From Jackrogersella multiformis (taxonomy: Eukaryota > Ascomycota > Sordariomycetes > Xylariales > Hypoxylaceae), in NCBI GenBank assembly GCA_902806575.1, contig CADCXD010000001.1, forward strand, positions 2,232,001 through 2,296,000: 64,000 nt of DNA, given 5' to 3'. The number at the start of each line of letters is the position of its first letter. Within the stretch, counting starts at the first letter, position 1. Of this stretch, positions 45,019 through 58,900 are shown piece by piece. Position numbers and translations under genes: made by a program. A model generated the notes under the pieces. It ran no database searches and was not told where the DNA came from. It worked only from the letters and a program-made list of their open reading frames with translations.

Positions 45019-46044
45019 CAATTTTTTTCCTTGGTTTTTCTTTTTCTTTCTACAAAGACAGGTGTGAATAAAATTGTGAATGAAACATTATTCAATGCTT
45101 TTTTAAGCTTCTTCTTCTTCTTCCTTTCGTGCAATGCTCCTGAATAATTTGATTTTTTAATACGCCAGGTAGGTAAGTAGGGTACATATGCGATATGCCA
45201 CAGCCTGTCGAAGAGGTCATCGCGACGACTAACATAAAAGCGCAACCCAGGGTATCGCTGGAAACAGGATGAGCAATACCGACCGATTAGAATCGAGTGC
45301 TTCAACTTAGAGTAGCACGGAGACTTAGCGGAATTTCAGAAGCAAGCCCTCCAAATTATTGACTAAGGGGAGGAACGCCCAAAGCATCCGTAAATATAAA
45401 AAGGGAGAAGGGAAAAGGGGGATATAAACACATACGATTCAACACGTAACGAAGCTGCCACACGCATCTAAAATAGCTATTTTATGTAGTATTCATGAAC
45501 TCTATTATCTTCGATGCTCTCCGCGTCTTCTAGACGCAAGTTGTTGATGTACATCATGAATAAGGTACCTAACGTATCTAGGTAGGCTAGCTACCGGCTA
45601 ACCTTAGTAGCTATCTCGTGGGACGAAGCCCGACTATGAGCTACCTATATTCGGTACCTGTGCATTCTAGACTCGCCCCCTCGAGTATATCTAGCGTGCC
45701 CCTTTGTTCTGCCATCGATCTTATATCGACTGCCATCTGTGGTGGGCTTCTCAGCGTTGGGCAGTACCTTCTAAGTAGTAACGAACATTAACCATCTCTC
45801 TCGCCAGAATTGTTGTGGTCAGTGTAATCTTCTGCCGCCATTCCGCATTCATACCCATATGCCTCGAAACATATTAAAAGCCTGCGAAATTATGAAGTGC
45901 CTGACGCCTTGCGAAAACAAAGAAGAAAATTTGTGAGGTTCCCTGCCCAAAAAACTCCTTGCCAATGCTTTTTTTTAATCCTCGCCTCCGAATAAGGCAA
46001 GACGGGCCTCGACGGGCCCTATGTAGACATTAGAAGAGACGAAA

Positions 46045-47426
46045 TCACAAGATGCCGGAATCCTTAAGCGCATTATTGAGTATCGTTTCCTTCACAGCCG
46101 CAAATACTAAGCGGATATTGGAAGTGTCTGTAGCTTGAGTCAAACTAAGTAGGATATGTTAGTAGCTATATAAAAAAAAGACCGAAATGGATGCTACAAC
46201 GTACTGGGGATATAGGTTCAGATGAGCTCTGTTGACCTGGTTGAATCTCCAGAGCAGGTACTTCGCAGCCTTGTTGACGTCGTTGCCACCTGAGTAGTCT
46301 GGGAAGTAATTTCCCAGCGGCGATCTAGGAAGCTTGACTTTGAATATGTCAACTTTGTTCAGGAACAATATTATGCTCGTCCTCATGAACCATCTCGAGT
46401 TGACAACCGAGTCGAAGAGCAACAGGCTCTCCATCATTCGATTCTAGCACGATGTTAGCCACGTCGACTTTGCTGCTGAAGGTCGACTGGATAATACCTG
46501 GCTGCTTTCTTCTAGTAGCACTTGGTCATACTCGCTCAGCGCCACACAGAATATGATGGACGTAACGTTTTCGAAGCAATGAATCCACTTCTTCCGTTCG
46601 CTTCGTTGTCCACCGACGTCAAACATGCTAAACACAAAAAGGTCAGAATCTAATCCTTGTCTCGTCGAGTTGACCTGGGTATATTCGAACGCTTACTGGA
46701 TACTGAGCGCGCCCATTTGAAATCGAGTCTCGTAAATGCCCGTAGTCTTCGTCCGCGCGCGGAGGACATCCATTTCGTTCGGTAGGTAATCTAGAGCGCA
46801 AATTCGTGTCACCTCGTCAAAGAAACTAAAGTAGTGGTGAGCAAGTGGTGAGCAGGATAGAGCCAGAGTGTATATAAAGCTCGCTACTCACTATTCGGCG
46901 GAATCCATCAGGTAGAATTCGGTGGAATGTTGCATGAGCCGCTCGATGCACGGATCGTGCCATAAGGCTTGTACCGACATGGCGACATTCTGCTCAATGT
47001 GGGCTGACGGACCTGACTCGACGGTATACCCTAGCAGGTAGTCACAGTGTCCCTTGGTCTCCTGGTTGATCGGCTCGATATCGAATTGGTCCATGGCGAT
47101 GATGACGGCTTTGGCGCATTCGATCAGATTCTTGAAAACTGTGGCGCGATAATTGTATAGCTCATCTTCCGAGTAACCTTTCAGGTGGATGATTTTCATC
47201 TGCTTGACTATGGTCGACTTTCCACTCTCGCCGGATCCTGATGAAGGACAATTGGTCAGTATCATGTTAGGTGACCCAATGGCTAAGCATCAAGAAACTC
47301 ACCAAGTAACAGGATTTTGCATTCTCGCCGCAACCTCTTCGAATCCTCATCAAGCGCGCGGTCAATAGCTTGACTTCGCTTTTTCTGTTCCTCCTCATCC
47401 TTATTCGAACTCATGCAAGCACCCAT
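46045..47426 (-). CDS. gna-3: G-protein alpha subunit, group III (GNA-3/MagA type)
   Basis: Alpha subunit of a heterotrimeric G protein, at the plasma membrane, normally acting on the cAMP pathway and carbon-source sensing. Six exons: 47426-47303, 47237-46892, 46825-46697, 46627-46498, 46443-46205 and 46144-46045, giving 355 residues. MGACMSS carries the Gly2 myristoylation and Cys4 palmitoylation sites. GTPase motifs in order: GSGESGKST (P-loop, split by intron 1), RARTKTTGI (switch I), DVGGQRSERKKW (switch II), LFLNKVD and TQATDTSN (TCAT equivalent). The C-terminus NALKDSGIL lacks the CaaX-like cysteine four from the end that marks the Gi-like group I (ending CGLI), placing it in group III, which stimulates adenylyl cyclase in Neurospora and Magnaporthe. 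The fragment of cyclase-associated protein at the left edge belongs to the same pathway. Very confident. Confidence 0.96.
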
Positions 47427-50400
47427 CATGTAGAAGGTTGGTGTTGGCTATCGAGCCAACGCGAGGGGTTAATAGGCGGAGGTTGGTAGGAGCGGATGAT
47501 GGCGTTGGAGGTTATAACAAAGCGCCGAGAGGGATGAGGATCAGAGATTATTGTTGTCTATTGGCGCATCCTTTTCCCGTTTCTTTTCAGTTTCCCTTTA
47601 CCCTTTCCAAGGTTATTTCGATGTTCGTCTGCTGTATCCCCTACTGCTCGTTGCGATGCCTCGGTATTGAAAGTTGGTAGGCGGTAGTGTACGTAGGGAT
47701 TAATTGACCTCACAACCCGGAATCTGGGAGGAATTATGTAGCTATGATGGCGTTTCTTTGTCAGACCCTAGTAGCCTAGTGCCTAGCAGCCTAGTAGCAA
47801 AGGAGTAGAGTAGTGTCGATGGATAGTTCGGTAGCTCTGGATCGCGTCGTTTCTATCTTTCTATGGATCCATGAATTGTATGAATCTATGGAGATGGAGA
47901 TGGAGATGGAGATAGGAAGAATTTAGCGGCAGTCGAGGAAATATGACGAAATTGATTGTCAAGAAATGGATATCTAAAGTAGGGAGGTGGTTAGCGCGCA
48001 AGGTTGATTCCAAGGTTCCAAGGTTCCCCCAGTCTTATTACTCGGAACTGAGGTTGAGACAAAGAGGTACCCAATGTAGGACAAAGTAGAGGCACTTCGA
48101 CGGTTAAACTGCTACCGTCAACCTTGAAGTGTCAACATTGAAGTGAGGCAGTGCGAATGAGGTGCGGCCAGAAGTATCAGGTACGAAATCGGCTGAGCCG
48201 GCTGAAAGAAAAATGAATATGAATATGAATATGAAAATGAAAGAAAATAAGAAAATAATGTTATGTAAGTTCAACTCATATGCAATGTTAGATTAATGGT
48301 GAATCCCAACTTTAGAAGTGCTCGAGAAGGAGTTGGAAAGATCAATTCTTTTCTGTATCTTTTTTCTTCCTATTTTCTTTACCCTCCCTCTTTCTTTCTT
48401 TCTTCTTTCTTTCTTTCTTTCTTTCTTGCTTGCTTGCTTGTTCATAGGGTTACATACCAAATTGTCACCAAACATCAAACATCAAGCATCCATCCAACCT
48501 CACCTACACATATTAGGTAGGTAGGGATCTGATTATGATGTCTGTGTCCTCCGTCTGCGTCTGTCTGTGGGCTCTCTCTGTCGCTTGACGTCCGTGTAAT
48601 TACGAAATGGGGAAAGTCATAAACCCGTGCGGATGTACAATGCGATGGTCTCGACGAGACGATACGACAACACAACACGGGACGGGACGGCTGCGAGTCC
48701 AAGGGTGGTGGGAACGGGAAGGTAGACGTGGTATAGTTCAGTGTAGTTCAGTGCAGTGCGCACACATACATAGAAGCTGGGTGAGATAACTGAATGGGAC
48801 TGGGAGGTAATGTGCTAATGTAGAGAAACACAGTGAGGAGAAGATTGGCCGAGCGTCGCAAAAGAATGTAGCAATCGGAAAGTATATAAACACATACATA
48901 TACAGGTAAATGGTGCAGATACTTTGATTGTCTTAATAAGGAGGGGGGGATAAGAGGGAAAAGCTAGTGAATAATAGATTGACCATGTCGACCATGTTGA
49001 GATGATATTATATGATATTGTATATGAAATACGAAATATAAAATTCATGTGACACTTACCAAATAGGCCAGCAGGTACAATAACCAGCACGCGATTCCAA
49101 TTGACCCGATAAATGGCGATAGTAGTAGTCGTGGCGATGGTGGTGAAGGTAGAGGTGGAGGTGAAGTTAAAGGTAAAAGGTGAAGCGGCGGTGACGGCAG
49201 CAACGGTGACGATGGAATTGATTTTATTCGACGAGCTTCCTTGATTCGGGGGATCTGTTGTTCTAGAATTGGTCGAAGGGCGAAGGGCGAGGAGAGAAAA
49301 AGTCTGGGAAAATGCGGGCGATATGTCGGTTACGGCAATCAAATCAATGGATGGAAGGTGACGGGATTTACATAGACAAGGCTCACGATTACTCACGACT
49401 GTAACCTCTTCCCATTCGCGAGGGGAGCCGGGGGGGGGGGAGATAGGATAGAATAAAATAAAGTAAAAAGAATACCCTAAGTAGGTAAAATACCTACTAT
49501 GTAGTGTAGGTAATAAAGAGAAGAATGATAATAATGATAATACTAGCCAGTGCTAGTAATGATAATAAGCCAATCCTTATCCGAATCTCGTGCAAGGTCT
49601 CGGCGGACAGGGCCTTTTACCGTTTCTTTGATTTTTGATTTTTGATTTTCCTATTTCTTATTCTTATTTCTTATTGCTCTTTTAACCCTCCAAAAAATCT
49701 CCAAAATCTCCAGAGCTTCTCCGAAGGGCTGAATACCTAGGTACCTTACCTTAAAATGCCTAGGTGGTCGATGGGAAAGAACTCGTTAGGTGATTGGCGG
49801 TATGCATTTGCTGCTATTGTTGTACCTAGACCCTTGCAACCACGCCTTTTTTAAGTTGGGGCCTCCAGGGCTGTCCGCCTGTAAACGAACCACCTGGGCA
49901 GCAGGGTCTCTTTTCGTATCGTACTTGTACATTGAAAGGAGGGATGCTGTTATCGAGTCACTACTAGGTACCCAAGGTATGCAAGTACTGTACATATTCC
50001 AAAGGTAGGACCAGGTGCCTTAAGAGATGGCCCACATAAGCTTCATTAGCCCTAGCATTAAAATAGAGCCCTCAGGGATTGTACCCCTCCGTTATCTCCA
50101 CGAGTTAAGAAATCTAACAAACACATTTACATCCTACTTTTACTAGGTACTTAGGTATAGTACTTAGGTAAGTTGTAAGGGAGATAAATCATGACTACTT
50201 ACCTAGGTAGTTTACTTAGGGTAATTAAAACGAATCTCACGAGTCATGAATGCATAGGCACTCGTATACCTCATTTACATATAAAGTAAACCCGGAAGAA
50301 GTACACAAGGTTCATATGGTAAACTTAATAAATACATGTATGTGATAACTTACCTAGGTACCTTAGCTGCTTAGGTAATGATATAAACTGGAAGCATCCA

Positions 50401-51500
50401 TCCATTTCTTCGCACCTTTTAACTTTCCCGGAAAAGGCAGCTAGCTGTTTATGACCTCGAATCGCCCACCTTGGCTATCCCATTGGGCCGGTTATCATTC
50501 GTATCGAATCTTGTTTCCCGGCACCTGCATGTTAGAATGTGTACATCCCTAGGTAGTAAGTATGTATGTACATATTAAAGCCTGTTGGAAATAATTCGAC
50601 ATCATCATGCAATGCCTCGGTTCCATCTACGGTTGCGTCTTAGACTTTGGTTGACAGCTGCGCATCTACATTACCTACTGCATCTAGTAAGTATCCCCGG
50701 AAGACACTTTCGAAAAGGCGAGATCCGACATCGACTATTTATTATCGGCGCATTATACTATTGGACGTCGGAGATATAGATAACTTTACTTTTTGGGTGC
50801 TTACTTAGGAGGTAAGTATGTATATAAGTAAAAGTGTATGTAAGTTATAAGTAAAAGTATTATTAAGATACCTACTATAAGCAACCTTTAAATATTCTTA
50901 CCATATATAAATATTATTCAAAGTATCCTTACTTACTTAGGTAGGTATATACTTAGGAGGTAGGTACCTAACCATGAAGCGTAAAGCATGATCCGTCATT
51001 CTATAATTAGAGTAATGGGTGGTTATTCATAAAATGAGAGGGACTAGTTGGTGGCTTCGGCTGTCGATTTAGCCAGGGGATTTAATTGACACTGCAACGC
51101 TGTCAATTTACGACCTTTTAAAGTTCGGCCAGAGAGACCATACTGCTATCCAGCCATACCTACCTATGTAGGTACCTACCTACCATTACCTACCTAAGGT
51201 ATGCAAGTGCTATGCGAGTTAAAGGGATATAATCGGAATGCGAGACGTCACTTCCGGGGTGGATTTTATAAGTATCTATTATAAGCTATAAGTGTACCTA
51301 GGTAGGTATATTAGGTAGGTATATTAAGTAGGTATACTAAGTAGGTATAACCTCTTAAGAAGACATGACGATAGCTTTGATAATATACAGTAATAAGCTA
51401 AAAGTGTGGTCTCTTCAGAATCCATTATTATAGTATGGATTGCCTATTATCACAGTTCTCCTTTTCTATACTTACCGACCTACCTATAAGATCAAACGCC
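47427..51500. other. Long gene-poor spacer, part 1 (G-alpha upstream)
   Basis: No supported gene. The G-alpha promoter and leader occupy the first part, with simple repeats at 47890-47913, 48212-48240 and 48388-48441. A 193-codon minus-strand ORF at 48815-49396 starts only with GTG and is made largely of Ser/Thr/Ile low-complexity residues from a GGT/GAT-rich stretch, so I reject it. A G-run is at 49428-49440. The dispersed motif is frequent at 49734-49745, 50205-50212, 50353-50363 and 51295-51345. Confidence 0.5.
48388..48441. repeat. TTTC / TTGC tetranucleotide repeat
   Basis: CTTT units change to CTTG units at the right end. It lies in the spacer about 1 kb upstream of the G-alpha gene. 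Confidence 0.9.
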
Positions 51501-51548
51501 TACTGACCGCTCCTTACAGCTCGCTTCTCCATCGATACTTACCTCTTA

Positions 51549-51604
51549 ATATTGCTTTATACCAGGTAGTATAAAGCATTATACTAGGTAGTATAGAGCA
51601 ATAT
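51549..51604. repeat. Nested inverted repeat
   Basis: ATATTGCTTTATAC (51549-51562) pairs with GTATAGAGCAATAT (51591-51604) at 13 of 14 positions. Inside are two direct copies of a TATAC-AGGTAGTATA unit, themselves inverted repeats. It could form a cruciform or RNA hairpin. Confidence 0.85.
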
Positions 51605-52128
51605 CGCGGGTAAACAGAACTATACCTGTGATTGACCAAAAGCCGACCAAGGCGGGGCTTGCTATACCGCCCCTATAGCCTCAAGTATTCCCATTCACAC
51701 TTGACGGTTACTAATAACATTGGCTACCTAGTAGCTTACCTACCTACCCAAGATAAGTACCTAGGATAGTCTTACTCACTTCATTGTTCTTAAGCGGTAT
51801 TCGAAAACTATCCAATAACAAAGGCTTCAGCGATGATAGGCTATCTACCTACCTATCCTACCTACTTAGATGTAAGCTGGACCTTTACCTGGGCCATTCA
51901 GCTGGTTTCAATTCGACGGTTCTATCTATACCTATACCTACTTGGGTAAATACCTACCTAGGAGGTATGTAAGAAATCGTTGGCGTTTCTCCTCGACTAC
52001 CTAGGTCACCGCTGCTTTGCCTTACCTCATTCCTGCATCTGCATATTACACTGCATAGGGATTACTGGCTCCCCTTCGTCGGACGGTTAACGCCCACGTG
52101 TTTGATGCACGCCGGAACGAGCCCCCTT

Positions 52129-52157
52129 GATGGATGGATGGATGGACGGATGGATGT
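52129..52157. repeat. GGAT tetranucleotide repeat
   Basis: About seven GGAT units with one GGAC variant, in non-coding spacer. Confidence 0.9.
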
Positions 52158-55100
52158 AAGATGCGCATCCCACGTATATGTACCTACTCGGTACCTAGAT
52201 AATTATTTTCCGTCACCAAATGCGTGGCTGAGACGTCATATGTTTATCGCGTCTTCTTCTAGGTCGTGCTATTTTTAATAGATCCATAGATCTCTATAAA
52301 GGTTGGTCGAGGTTTCGCTATATCGAATTGTGAGTTGAATAGGGACTAATAGATAATCTAGCAAGAAGACTTGCAAATTTTCATATTATGATATATCGAT
52401 TCTTAAAAGCTTCATATGGAACATGCCGACGCGCTGATAGGTAGGTCCCAGGAACGTAGCTGCGGGAATAATCGATATTGTCTCTCATGCAAGGCTTCGC
52501 GCGTATACCAACATGCGTCGTCTTCGACCAATACCGAAGCCAAGATAAAGACCATTCCCCTCCTCTAGTATTGCTACAGGTGGGAGTCTATGCACGAGCC
52601 ACAATTATATGCGGATGCTACTCGTTGGCGTACTACCTACATTATTTAAGGTAAGCAGACAATGGAGATATGGATGCGACAACAACAAAAGGAGACCGAG
52701 ACTCTCTCGCTGCTGGTAGGAATACGGACAATTAATGACTCGTGTGTAAGCCTCAGCAGCTGTGAGATCAAACCAGGTTCCCGGTATTAAAGGGGTTTTT
52801 GTTCGTAATAGCACTACACTATTCTTATACCTATACCTAGCACAGCCCTGCGGCATAACATCCCATTCTTCAAGGAGCTGAGCTTCTCGAATCTCCATTC
52901 CTTCCAGAAGCAGGAAGGCTTTCGACGCTGACCCGCGTTCTCCGGGATCTCACTTTTTGTTTCTCGCATTCTTTTGCCTTACCACCCTAGCTCTTAAGGG
53001 CACATACCAGGTAGGTAAGCCTGGATACCTACCTGGTATTAGGTATTAGGTATTATGTATGTATTTCTTGTTTGTAACTGTACACTACCTGCGCTAGGTT
53101 ACCCCTGCAGCCCCTGCTGGAGTTTTATTTTCATCCGCGACGAAAAAGCTTGGGAGGATTCCTGCGGCTGCGGCTGATGACGGACCAGACCAACTGCAGG
53201 CTTCACACGTGGCATGTATTGTCTGTGCTTTCATTTGACAAGGTAGCGAAACCACGTGTCGATCAGTTGGATGTGTTGACACTCATCATTACCTAAGGTA
53301 GGTAAAAACGATGTTACGTATCGGTGAGCAAGTTCCGACAGGCTCTTCCGAATCGACAGCGATGGAGACGACTCGGACAAGAATATGGATACACACCTAC
53401 GGATTAGATACCTAGGCATTATGCACTACACTAGAGCTAGGTAGCAATGCTAATACTATGTAGTAATGCTCTTTAAAGACGGTGGATCCGCCGTTAAAAT
53501 CAAAGTCTTTCCCGTTCTGCGCCATTCATATCCCCCTTCCTAAAGAGCCATGTCCACAGAAACATATTGAATATCGAGGGCGACATATCGAACTTCATCA
53601 TAATTCTAGGGACACGTCTCGACCCTCTCTATGCGTCCGTCATTCACCTCTCGCGTCCCACGGCTGTTTGTCTTTCATTCACAATACGGATGTCGTATCG
53701 GGTCGATCGCAATTTCGACGCCGGGATCAGTGAGTGGATATATACACTATAAGACAAGCAGCCTGAACCCGGTCTCGATATACTATTACTGTAGCGACGT
53801 CGATATCATGAGTCTGTAGTGTATACAGTGTGCAACGCTCTAGGCTTTCCTCGAGGCCGTAGCTGAGAGCAAACAAATTCGGTCGGCGACGATGGAAACA
53901 CGCGTTGACAAGGTGACGATGTCTTTCTCCGCATTGGATTTTCGTCTTCTTCTTCTTCTTCCCCTTTCATTAACCTCCACTTGAGCCCCGTTGCCCTTTG
54001 CGAAGTCGGGCCCGACGGCAATCGCGGACGAGCTCGTGTTCCGAGGTAGTACCCAGGCTGCTAGGTCATAGCAATCCTGGAGGTGCCAACGTCTTGCGCT
54101 ACCGCGCTCTAGATCGCATTTCTAACCTCCTCCGCGCATCCTCATACGTGTCTTTCTCCCGCCCGAATTCAAAATCTGCCTCGTGCCGCTATGCGCTCTA
54201 CGGCGCCGCCACTCACGGACGTGTTCTCTCGGCCTCGTGAGCTACAGCGTTGTTTTCGTCCCATAAGGCCTATCATTCCCATTGCCAGGGGCTGGCGGAA
54301 GAGCTCCCACGGCGCGATTCTTTCTTCGCCCAAATGTCATCCTGGATCTACATGATCACCGAACATGATATTTTGCACCGTCGTCGGAGATGGTCATACG
54401 CCGGTCGCCCTTAGTCGCGTCTTTTTTACTTCGCCCCCTGCTGTGCCTGATAAATACCGTCGCTATTCTCTCTGGAGAACATGCACCGAAACGTAGCCTC
54501 GATCTCGCAATATGCCCCCCTGAATTGGTTATTACGACAGTTTTGGAAGGAGTAGCGCTGCATGCTTTCGGCAGGAGTTTATAATACACCTGCAAGAATA
54601 GCAGTGCAGTGCTGACTCGCCTCTCAAGAGCAAATGTTACAAGAACGACGTTGTTACATCTTGACAGGCGGCGGCTACGAATCCATCTCGCTCATTAAAA
54701 AGGGGACCAAGTGAGCTACGAATGAGGTGTTACCAAGCTAGATAGGTAGGTATACTGGCTCTTTGGTATGTACATGTATATGCCGAATTGTATGTTATTC
54801 AAGGTAGGCCTTCAAAAGCTTACAGGGCAGCTATTGCGAGAGATAACCCAGTTTAACTTGAATGTTATTTAATATGGTTAACCTTCGGCTTAGAAACACG
54901 ACAGATCCATATAGATGATAATATCACAAATAACAACTCAACACGTAGAACAGCTTTTAATCAATATCATATACGTCAATACCTGGGTGGGTATTCTGTT
55001 AGCATTAGAAATGATACCTACTTTCTTATGGCTAATAAGAGATTGAAGGGTTATCTAATGGTCTCTTAAATAGCTCAGACTTCGATACTATATTCTATCT

Positions 55101-55983
55101 AGCCTAGGTCTATTAAGCATCTCATATGCGCTCCGAGGCTAGCAACAGTTCACATTGCGGGATCTCTATTCCTCAGTCCGACTGTACCCAATAGCCCCCG
55201 AGTCATCCCTCTTAAGTGCTCAACTCTTGAAGTCGTATACCACTTCAGGAACAGCGAAGAGAAGCACATGTAAATGAAAATGATAGCATTCGTTATCTGC
55301 GAATAGTCTCACGCTGTAGATAACTTGGTGCTCACGACTTAAAAGCCTTGAGCCCGAGACCGAGTCTGGCCAAGCCAATGATCTCAAAATCCATACCAGT
55401 ACATATTTTTTTCACCCGAGTACACCCAAGGCTACTCCAAGTCTTGTTGACCTTCCAATACTTCGTCCTAAAACCCATGACTCGTACCAATCGCTGCACG
55501 TCTGTCCATGGGAAAAGAAACGCCCGCCTATTCATCCCCGAGAACATAATATACTCCCCTCCCAACCTATATAACCCAGGCACAAAAAAAAAAAAAAAAA
55601 AGGAAAGAAAGAAAGAAAGGGGTATATGCAAAGTAATATAGGTATATCGATCGTCCCATGCCAACCATAACATCGTTAATTTTACAACGTCAGCCAGCCC
55701 GTTATAAATTTTCGGTGAGAGAACATAAAAAAATAAAAATTGGAATAAATAGATCGATAAAGAGGGGACGACGGTGCGCGAGATATTATCGCAGTCTGTT
55801 CTTCTCACGAGTTAGCTTCCTATTTCGGCATCGGCGTTTCGCACACCTACCGAAAGAGAACCCAAGTGCATTCCTCCCACGTAAATAACCCACGTGGGGG
55901 TTCGAATATTTTCGACCGTCAATTCCGCATGCAGGAGAGAGAGGGAGAAGGCGAGAGAAAAAGGCCGGGGTGGCGAACTAGCA

Positions 55984-58900
55984 CTAATAGACACCCGCTC
56001 TGCTAGGAGGGAGAGGCGGCGTCTCACTGGTCGGGGTGACCGAGCTGAACGGCATCAACTTGCGGTCTGAGTTCTTTCGGAGCGACAGCTGGAACCGCCC
56101 CTTCTTTTCCCAGCTGGACACGCTGGCGGTGTCGCCAGGTTGGACCGTCCTGATCGTGTTAGGGTCGAGATACGACTGTGGGAAGAACCCCCAGGCTTTA
56201 GACGTGGTGCCCGACCAGCACCAGTGGTCATTGTAGGCCCCTAGTAAGCGTATTGTGTGAGCTTCTGTTTTTGCCATGCTCGGGAAGAAAGTACGTAGAT
56301 GAGTAACGAGAGAAGAAGAGAGGAAATAAACTTACAAGCGATATTCTTAATTACATCTCCCTTGTCGAATCTCAACCACCTGTCGTCGCCTTTCTGATTC
56401 CACTTCCACCGCGCCACGGCTTGGACGTTACTCGTGTTCTGCATCTTGATCTCGTGCTTCGGCGGCGCGTCGATCTGTACAGAGTCGGTTTCGAACGCAG
56501 CGCGCACCCCGTCGTGCCAGCCAACCCCCCACTTCCCTTCGTATTTCGCCGGGAACTCGATCCCGATTATCTTGGCCCCGACGGCAAAGTGCAGGACCGG
56601 GTCTCGGCCGGGCGGCGAGCGCATGACGCCGTTTTGTATTTTTCTCGTCTCCGTCGCGACGGCGGAGGGAAGCCTGGAGAGCTCTCGCGAGAGCCCCGTC
56701 ATGACGGACTGCATCGGTGGGTGTGGGAAGTGGAGGTCGAAATTGTCCTTGAAAGCCAGCGGTATCTCGGGTGCTTCGACCACGGTGACGCCGGGGATGG
56801 CGGGGAGCGGACGGGGATGCCGCGCCATGTGAGCAAATAGTTGGCTCTGGTTGAAGAAGACTGTAGCGTCGCTCTCATCGACAGTCCGCCCCTGACTAAT
56901 ACAAAATAGACATCCATAGAGCTGTTCTTCGACATGTCGAATTTGCAGATGTGTCTTTTGAAGTATACGCAGTCGGAAACCAATAGAGTTGGAAGTAAAA
57001 CTACCAGTAGCTAGACAGTATGTAAGCCGCGGAGAACATGTAGAAGCAGAAAAGGAGAGTCCTTACAATCGTTATTGAGATCCTGCTCGACGGACTTGAA
57101 GTCTATTTCGAATAGACAGTGGTTACATTTTGCTACCACCGCCATAGAGAAACCCTGCTTCTGCAGTTAATACTACTGCTGGTGATAAAATAGGATGAAG
57201 ATTATATATAGTGACTTACACCAACCGGTCGCTTGATCTTCTTGAATCCGAGCCGACCTGCCATAACTTCTTCGGCCCCCTTACAGAAGCCCTTGAGCTT
57301 ATAGAAGGAGCTGTAAGGTCCTATAGCACAATCAGGTATCCGGGAGGGAACCGCCTGCCCATCCGGCATCGGGTTTTCCATGTCCACGGGAATCAAGCCC
57401 TCATCCAGGCCCGATGGCATTTGGGCTGTTACCATGTGTGGACGGGCCGTGAGAGTAGATGATGAATGGTTAGTTATCGTCCCCACGCCGGAGGATATGC
57501 TATGGTTCGTCGCTGTGCGTTGATACATTGGCGGCTGTCCACAATACTCCGGAGGTTGCTGTCCTGGACTAAGAGGTTCTACCGACATGACCGAGTGCCT
57601 ATGCTTCGTCTTGAGAGCGCTAGGAGTCGTGGGGCTCATGCATTCGACTATGTCGAAGACGGAGCTGTTGATGGACTCCGTCGACGGATGGCGGGTTGAA
57701 TGACGACTACCAGTTGGCTTCGCTAACGAAAGCCCCCTCGGCGGGAAATTTGGGATAGGGGGGAGACTGGCTTTGGGACCCTGCGAATTAACAGCGCTGT
57801 TCTCGGGGATAGATTGCCCCATCATGGAAGATGTGTCAGAGGGTGACCGGCTGGCCGAAGGGTCAGGAAGCTGGCCCGGCCACCCAGAGCCTTCATTCGC
57901 GGGAGACCGGTTGGCAGACGAAAAACCGCTATGCGATTTATAGGTCGAGCCCTGCGTCGAGTTAGTCCAACGTTTGCTCTTCCTAGGAGACCGTGACCCA
58001 TCGCTAGCCGTCCCGAGGCTCTGCGATGCCGCGCGCATCCGCGGGTCATCGTCGTCTCTCTGGGTCGGGTTGAGAGGTTCATCGGTCCTGCTACGGACGC
58101 GCAAGGGGGTCGAAAGTTTTCCGTAGGGACTAACCGGTTGTGCTTGGGGGATGGTCGGGGAGTCGCTCGGAACCGGAGGGCGACGCTCCCATCGGTCTCC
58201 TTCCCCTGAATGCTGCTCCACGGGACTGACAGGCGGGGCCGAGCCGACTTGCCATGGGTCAGCAGAGGGCGGTCTTGGCGGGGGGTCCGAGGTGACATTG
58301 GAGACTTCGGAGCGGTGCGAGTTGCTTCGGTCGAGGTCGCTCACAGATCGTGGAGGTACGTTCGCGTCCAGACCTTCGTCGGGTCCAGCCACCGCTCCCA
58401 TCATGCTGCTTAGCTGCAGCTCTGTCTCTTCCATCAGCTTCTCTGTCGAACTCGTAACCGGAGGGTCGACGACAATACTTGTTGGAATCTGATCATAATG
58501 AGAAGTCTGATCAGGGGCGACGGATGCGCCCCCCGACGAAGATCTCAAAGACGGCGGCGCAGGGGCAACCAGCTTCATCCGTTTAAGAATGTCCACGACC
58601 TTCGGCGCAGCTTTTCTCGACGCCTTCTGTAACTCCTCGAACTTGCTAGGATCGAACTCGTCAGGTTCGACATAATCGTCAAAATCCCATAATAAGTCCT
58701 CTAGCTCGGATCGATATTGCGCGATTTCGTCTAATGCGGTATACGATGGTCAGTCAACCTTATAACTCTCACATGTAATTGATCGTCATAGCGCCCGGGG
58801 GGGAGCAGAGGAGGGACATATATATATATAGCCTTACCGTTTTCCTTAATCGCATCGACAAAGTTTACACCATACTCTTCGAAGTTCTTAGTGCAGAGCG

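Larger units (their letters stand above)
42389..46044. other. Gene-poor spacer, phosphorylase promoter to G-alpha 3' end
   Basis: About 3.65 kb. The first 400 bases are the phosphorylase 5' leader and promoter. Motif clusters at 43437-43531 and 43763-43782 follow. The rest is AT-rich and includes the tRNA-like element at 44946-45018. The ORFs at 42552-42758 and 45018-45305 (minus) have no recognisable pattern. Confidence 0.5.
51501..55983. other. Long gene-poor spacer, part 2 (SH3 gene 3' side)
   Basis: No supported gene. It contains the complex inverted repeat at 51549-51604 and a GGAT tetranucleotide repeat at 52129-52157. A less AT-rich patch at 53950-54300 holds small ORFs on both strands without a known pattern. 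The ORF at 55332-55808 minus runs through a poly-A/T tract and is not convincing. Confidence 0.45.

Noticed and set aside
48815..49396. 193-codon minus-strand ORF
   Set aside because: It starts only at GTG, is low-complexity Ser/Thr/Ile from GGT/GAT-rich DNA, and shows no domain.
48212..52157. CRISPR-like reading of the simple repeats
   Set aside because: The repeats are contiguous microsatellites with no spacer-repeat structure, in a eukaryotic genome.
55332..55808. 158-codon minus-strand ORF
   Set aside because: It reads through a homopolymer A/T tract as poly-Phe and has no family pattern.
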